64,000 nt of DNA from Dactylonectria macrodidyma (Eukaryota; Ascomycota; Sordariomycetes; Hypocreales; Nectriaceae), in contig JAGMUV010000007.1 of the NCBI GenBank assembly GCA_020744425.1, positions 1,922,001 through 1,986,000 on the forward strand. The letters run 5' to 3'. Of this stretch, positions 59,364 through 64,000 are shown piece after piece. Made by a program: the position numbers and the translations under genes. Numbering within the stretch: position 1 is the stretch's first letter; the number at the start of each line of letters is the position of its first letter. The notes beneath the pieces are model-generated. The model saw only the letters and a list, made by a program, of their open reading frames with translations, searched no databases and was not told the DNA's origin.

Positions 59364-59885
59364 CTGGGCGCCGATGCTCTCAACAGCGGGAACAAGTATG
59401 CGCCAGAGCGTGATTCCTCATTCTAAGTCGACAGAATGGCCGGAGGTTCGTGGTATCGGAATCGAAGATGTTAACTTCAGCTCATGTCGTCAATGTCAAC
59501 GTCGCCAGTTTTTCCATTCGGTGTGCCGATTCACCGATTGCCTCCGTCCGTCCAGGTCGCCAATTCGGCTGGGGCCGGACCTCGGAGCCCCACCAACTTT
59601 TTTTGACGGCGTCCTGCCTGGGAAGGTACACGGTGCCCTGGTAAAGTAAAGCCCGCACTTGACTACTGTATTTACCCACTGCACGTGACCACGCGCCCGT
59701 GACAGAACCGCGTCAGGGCGGCGTCAATTAACTTAAGGTCCCTCCTCGCAGCCCTTCTCCCCATGGACTCACTCTCTCACACCTCACCACACCACAGCAT
59801 TCGACCTATCTCTTGCAACAACACGCGCTCTATCCTCTATCTCTGGTCTATGACACAACAATACAATAAACGCACAACGGATAAG
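59364..59885. promoter_or_regulatory. compact bidirectional promoter region
   Basis: About 520 bp separate the start codons of the ADCK1-type kinase (-) and the acidic protein gene (+). No other gene fits, so both promoters must lie here. The last 120 bp are CT/CA-rich like a leader. Confidence 0.55.
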
Positions 59886-60613
59886 ATGATGTCCTTCGCT
59901 CCTGCCCCGATCTTCTCCTGGGACCATCGCCCCGCCGTGCCTTCACCACTTTCATCCTCCCCCATTCGCGCCTCATCGCCCCTGTCGCCGATTGACAGGA
60001 ACACGCTCCCCCAACGACAAATCCAGTCATCACCTATCCAACCCCCCAAGTTCAAGTTTGCTTCGCGCCCGACGCGCCCCAACCCTGTCATCCGAAAGCG
60101 CGAGGATGTTCAAGAAGGCAGACGTAAGCTCTTCCTCCAGAATGTCCGACAAAAGAGCGAGGAGAAGTCATGGCAGAGGCGAGATATTGAGGGACAGGTA
60201 AGATGACCGGTCAACGAACAGATGCGAATGGTGATACTGACAGCTGATGATAGTTACTTAAATCAAGCTGGCTTGCGGACCAGGGTCAACTAACCCGCGA
60301 CGCGCCCGAGTTCTCTGAGGCAGACATCGAAGATGCCATGCTATTTGAACAGGAGGAGCTGGATATTCCAGAGGAGGATGATATGATGGTTGACGAAACG
60401 ATGGAGGAGGATGAACTCGAAGCCATGTTTGCGTCTTACGAGGAGCAATCAACACCTTCATCACGCCGACCGCCCTCAACAATTATGTCTGACGACGATT
60501 ATGATGACATATTCGCTGAGCTTGTCTCGCAAGAACAACATCAACCGGTCTTCCATCACGGATCATCAGACCAAATGGATATCAACGGTGATGACGACGA
60601 GATGATTTGCTGA
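59886..60613 (+). CDS. unknown conserved-looking protein with basic middle and acidic tail
   Basis: Two exons (59886-60197, 60254-60613) give 223 aa from the start MMSFAPAPIFSWD. Upstream in-frame ATGs at 59763 and 59850 would lengthen it to at most 264 aa, but that sequence looks like leader. The N-terminal half is Ser/Pro-rich (SSPIRASSPLSP, SSPIQPPKFKFASRPTRP). A basic helix follows (EGRRKLFLQNVRQKSEEKSW). After the intron, GQLLKSSWLADQGQL leads into an acidic tail with repeated Met/Glu/Asp. I do not recognise the family. The Ser-Pro sites and charge pattern fit a nuclear protein regulated by phosphorylation, which is inference. The 3' end is only 155 bp from PEX19's 3' end. Confidence 0.7.
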
Positions 60614-60768
60614 AAGCAAATGTTTCAATTCTGGCAATCTGGCGTTGGGATAACACGGTCGGGAACTTGGAGTTTGGGTGATACCATGGCTTGTCATATT
60701 TCATTGGCTGTGTACAGCATCCACGTTAAGGGTATATAGAGCGTGGATAAAACTTCCAGACTTGGTAT

Positions 60769-62484
60769 TTACTGAGGATTACATGCTTCATCACCTGGGT
60801 TCAAGGCCTCCTGCGCTGACGCCATGTCTCCAACTAGATCTGAGGGTGGGGACCCTGCCGCTTGCATCTGTGAATGTGGTTAGTCATGAAACCTCTTGTG
60901 AAGGGTGGTTGGGACGAAATGCCGTACCCTTTGCATCTTATCTACGATGAATTCTCTATCGGTAGCATTCGAGTCCGAGTATGTCTTCTCCTCAAACTTG
61001 GCCACGATTTCGCGCACCACTGACTGCTGCTCTTCGTACCGCTTCAGGTCCTCCTTCGACGTCGTGCTGCGGTTCTTGGCGAGCCACTCGGGGAATTTGT
61101 CGTCGAGCTCCTTCATGGGCTCGTAGAGGATCTCCTTGTTAGTGAGCTGCTCCATCATGCCCATGAGCATCTTGGAGAACTCTTCCTCGCTGCCATCGCC
61201 GCCAAGTCCGCCGAGATCGCCCGAAGAGAGCTGTTTCAGCATCTCAGACATGAAGTCGTCGCCGCCACCCGAGGCCGCTGCTGCGGTGGCCTGGTCACCT
61301 GAAGTCTGCATGCGCTCCATGGTCCGTCGGATGGTGTCCTGGAAAGAGGCATCCTCGGCGGAAGCCTGGGGGGGAGCGGGGTTGCTTGAGCCGCTAGGGA
61401 TGGTGGGGTCTGATGCTCCCTCTGAAGCAGCAATATGCTTGAAGATGTCTTCAAATTCGGCTTGCATATCGGGCTGTGACAATGTTAGTGCTAGACAGGT
61501 GATTGGAAGACGAAAACGTACGGATTTCTCGAGCTCGCCCAGTAGATCAGCCATGCCGGCTTGTAGTTGCTTGGCAAAGTCTTCTTCCGAAAAGACATCC
61601 TCGAGCTGTGGTTGCTTGCCCTGGACAGTGTCCTTGGCTGTCTCTGACTTGCTCGAACTGGGAACCCCAGGCGACTGCTTCGAGTCCAACTTGACGGTCG
61701 AGAAGTCATCGAGCATATCTGAAGGCGAGGGTTAGTAACTGCGGCTGGGCTATCAGGTTAGTTGCGACGTACCATCCAGGTCATCCAGGTCATCCGAATC
61801 TGGGTCTGAGAAATCTTCAACCTCCTCAGCGGGTGTAATTTGGACTGGAATCGCCTCAACCGGCTTTGCAGCGGTGGACTGAGCCTCGACAGGTGCCTCA
61901 TCCACTGTCTTCACCTCAATAGGCTTTGTCTCGACGGCCTCCGTCTCGACTACCTTTTTTTCAACTGGTGTCTCCTCGGCAGGCTTCTCCTCGGGAGGCT
62001 TCTCTTCGGCGGGCTTCTCTTCGGCGGGCTTCGTCTCAACTGGGGCCTTCTCGACGGGCTTCTCCTCGACGGGCTTCTCCTCAACAGGCTTCGTCTCAAC
62101 TGGAGTCTCCTCAGCCGCCGCCTGCTTCAACTCGACGGGCACCTCCTCGGCTTTGGTCTCGGCAGGCGGTGCCTCAACTGGTGGAATCTCGACGGATGTC
62201 GTCTCGATTGGTCTTGACTCTAAGGGCTCTGCCTTAGCAGGCTGGACCTCGATAGTTTTTGACTCGGCTGGCGTCGCCTCACTAGAGTCAGCCTCGGTAG
62301 GCTTTGACTCAACTAGAATTGTGGTCTCAGTTGGAGGTGCCTCGGTCGCGGAGTCTGGAGCAGTCTCTGGGGGAGCAGCCGTGGCAGTAGCTTCCGGAAT
62401 ATCTGAGACAGTAAATGCGGCATCCTCAACTACAGGCTTGGCCTCCTCCTTCGCGCCGTCCTTTGCGTCCTTTGTTGCGTCCAT
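60769..62484 (-). CDS. PEX19: peroxisomal membrane-protein chaperone/import receptor Pex19
   Basis: Four exons (61773-62484, 61522-61718, 60928-61473, 60769-60867) give 517 aa. Pex19 binds newly made peroxisomal membrane proteins in the cytosol and delivers them to Pex3. Visible family features are the acidic DPDSDDLDDLDDMLDDFS region, then EEDFAKQLQAGMADLLGELE and the helix with SEMLKQLSSGDLGG. Further along are EILYEPMKELDDKFPEWL, the tail MQRMQAAGSPPSDLVGDM, and a C-terminal CNPQ that can act as a farnesylated CaaX box. The N-terminal 220 residues are odd: instead of a short acidic leader there is a long Pro/Glu/Lys/Thr-rich region with pentad repeats such as KPVEEKPVEE and KPAEEKPAEE (residues about 59-222). 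The last small exon is required to reach the CaaX end; reading through its intron gives an untypical tail. Confidence 0.94.
61815..62310 (-). repeat. coding pentad repeat (KPxEE-type) in PEX19 exon 1
   Basis: This is an imperfect 15-bp-period repeat (five codons). It encodes units such as EEKPV, EEKPA, ETKPV and ESKPT across roughly residues 59-222 of Pex19. The most regular part corresponds to residues 128-175 (about 61960-62100). Confidence 0.8.
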
Positions 62485-63483
62485 GATAGCGGCTTCCTCA
62501 CCGGCTCAGACAGCCACACATGCACAAGCTAGCACCGACACAACGCCTGGGGATGAGCGCGGGAGATGACGGACAGGACGCAAGGACGGTGAGACGACGG
62601 AATAGACTGGGCTTTGGTTTGCAGTGCAGCTGCGCCGGAGACGGAAGAGGAGGCTGGTGCTGGCGCGGTGGTGTGAGGATGAAATAATGTTGATTTGTAG
62701 ATGCTCTGGTGTGGTTGTGGATGACCACACCATCCCGCCCGCCTCAGTGAGCCGAGGCCCCTACATCAGGTACCTTGGCTCGGTAGCTGGACTAACCTTT
62801 AGGCTGGTGGCAGCCCCTCACTCCCACTGGATTGGGGGACTCGATCAGTGATGACCCCGCTAAAAAGAATCGGTCTGGAGACGACAGGGCCGCCCTGGGA
62901 ACTGGGGACAGCACGCACTGACGGACTTGAATAGCGCTGCTCCAGCGGACCTTCAGGTGGCTTTGGCACGGGTTTGCTTCGGCGTTGGGGCCGCGGAGGG
63001 CTTTGGCGGGCACTGGCTGGTGCTGCCTAGTGCTGGTTGGCTTGTGCTCAGTGTGCTGGTTATAGTGCACTACCTACGTAGTATGCTGGTTGGTGTGTGC
63101 TTAAGATGCTGGCGCACTGGCGCCACTTTTTACCCAACGACGGTCGCCTCTCGCCTCGTTTTTGGCGGGTGGATCGAATCATTCACAATCGTCGTGAACC
63201 CATGCATAATCGGCCTCAGGCCTCTCTAGCTTGCTTCGATCCGATTCTCTCACTCCTGTCGTCTCACGACTCTCACCTGTGTCGCCCGCCCCCACTGCAA
63301 AACACCACAAGACTCCTTGTTGCCTCTAAGCAAGCGTCTCTGACCTGCCTCACCCACCGGCACCTGATTACCTACGCCACGACTTCTCGTCTCGCGAGCC
63401 CTCGTGACGTCGTTTGCCTCGCGACTGCTCTTCATTCAGACCCAACCGGACGCCCCTAGCGATACAGCACCCGAACCACCAAC
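62485..63483. promoter_or_regulatory. divergent promoter region of PEX19 and UBC9
   Basis: One kilobase lies between the start codons of PEX19 (-) and UBC9 (+). The UBC9-proximal 250 bp are C/T-rich with no gene-like frame. A short imperfect repeat of the TGCTGGTTGG/GTGCTGG type lies at 63010-63115. Confidence 0.55.
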
Positions 63484-64000
63484 ATGGCGCTGTGCCAGAA
63501 CCGTCTACAGGAAGAGAGGTAAGCCTCGCCTTGCCCTTCGCTGGCCCCAGATGGCATGCTAAGCTCAGCAGGAAGCAGTGGCGGAGGGATCATCCCTTTG
63601 GCTTCTATGCGAAGCCCGCGCGCACCAAGGAGGGTGTGTTGGACGTCAAGAACTGGGAATGTGGAATCCCCGGAAAGGACAAGACGATCTGGGAGGGCGG
63701 TCTGTTCAAGCTGACCATTGCTTTCCCCGACGGTGAGTGTCTACGACGAGCCCGCCATTTCCACGCCGCGAGGCGGACGCTGACTGATCTTTGCAGAGTA
63801 CCCCACGAAACCTCCTAAATGTGAGCCCCATGAGCCGCCTCTGAAACGACCCCCCCACGGAGGCCATCGTACTGACGAGTTGTCCAGGCAAATTTGTCCC
63901 CCCGCTGTTCCACCCCAACGTCTACCCCTCCGGCACAGTCTGCCTCTCGATTCTCAACGAAGAGGAGGCGTGGAAGCCCGCCATCACGGTGAAGCAGATC
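63484..64000 (+). CDS. UBC9: SUMO-conjugating enzyme E2 (Ubc9), 5' part
   Basis: Exons 63484-63518, 63572-63732, 63797-63820 and 63888 to the window edge are joined. The sequence starts [20 protein letters not shown] and continues with [13 protein letters not shown] and [10 protein letters not shown]. Further on come [39 protein letters not shown] and [14 protein letters not shown]. The active-site Cys is in SGTVCLSI. The family is about 155-160 aa; about 111 residues are present here and the 3' end is beyond the window. The enzyme takes SUMO from the E1 Aos1-Uba2 and transfers it to lysines of nuclear and other proteins. Four short exons with classic junctions, including a 24-nt exon, are typical of ubc9 in filamentous fungi. 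The first acceptor is the second of two nearby AGs, chosen because it gives the conserved RKQW. Confidence 0.96.

Overview
The window is nuclear DNA of a filamentous ascomycete, most likely a Sordariomycete. Most protein genes are split by 47-108 nt introns with GTRNGT donors, CTAAC/CTRAC branch sites and YAG acceptors. Coding sequence is GC-rich at third positions. The protein types (Zn2Cys6 regulator, DUF3405 protein, fungal LIM protein, Mrc1, Pex19, Ubc9, an SPX membrane protein) are also fungal. I saw no bacterial operon, transposon open reading frame, CRISPR array or rRNA.

Layout, left to right. A possible 3' gene end (1-165) is followed by 5.6 kb without a supported gene. Next come an SPX-domain membrane protein (+, 5800-7440) and a convergent Zn2Cys6 transcription factor (-, 7887-9738). 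After a 5 kb gap there is a GNAT acetyltransferase (+, 14772-15637) and a convergent large six-exon 'ORP1-like' protein (-, 16466-20315). An 8.3 kb gap follows, then three minus-strand genes: an unknown acidic protein (28648-29749), a DUF3405 type II membrane protein (30536-32891) and a two-LIM paxillin-like protein (35360-37628). A 6.6 kb gap precedes INO1 (+, 44243-45922).

Downstream of INO1 lies a degenerate ~56 bp tandem repeat (about 46.7-47.3 kb). Then come an orphan membrane protein (+, 47826-48368), the replication-checkpoint mediator MRC1 (-, 48752-52656), a single-pass cell-surface protein (+, 54787-55585) and a minus-strand cluster of four tRNA-Val genes (55986-56583). The right end holds a mitochondrial ABC1/ADCK1-type kinase (-, 57455-59363), a divergent unknown acidic protein (+, 59886-60613), PEX19 with an unusually long acidic repeat (-, 60769-62484), and the 5' part of UBC9 (+, from 63484, cut by the window edge).

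These are mostly independent housekeeping and regulatory genes, not a metabolic cluster. Loose themes are phosphate and inositol (SPX protein, INO1), genome maintenance (MRC1, UBC9) and organelle biology (PEX19, ADCK1-type kinase). All gene models were spliced by eye. Each multi-exon model closes in frame with a length divisible by three, but none has transcript support here. The most unusual items are the tRNA-Val array, in which three genes are 27-31 nt apart with no Pol III terminator between them; the 56 bp repeat beside INO1; the repeat-expanded Pex19; the SPX-plus-three-helix protein with its ATG-free leader; and the single-gene reading of the ORP1-like locus.
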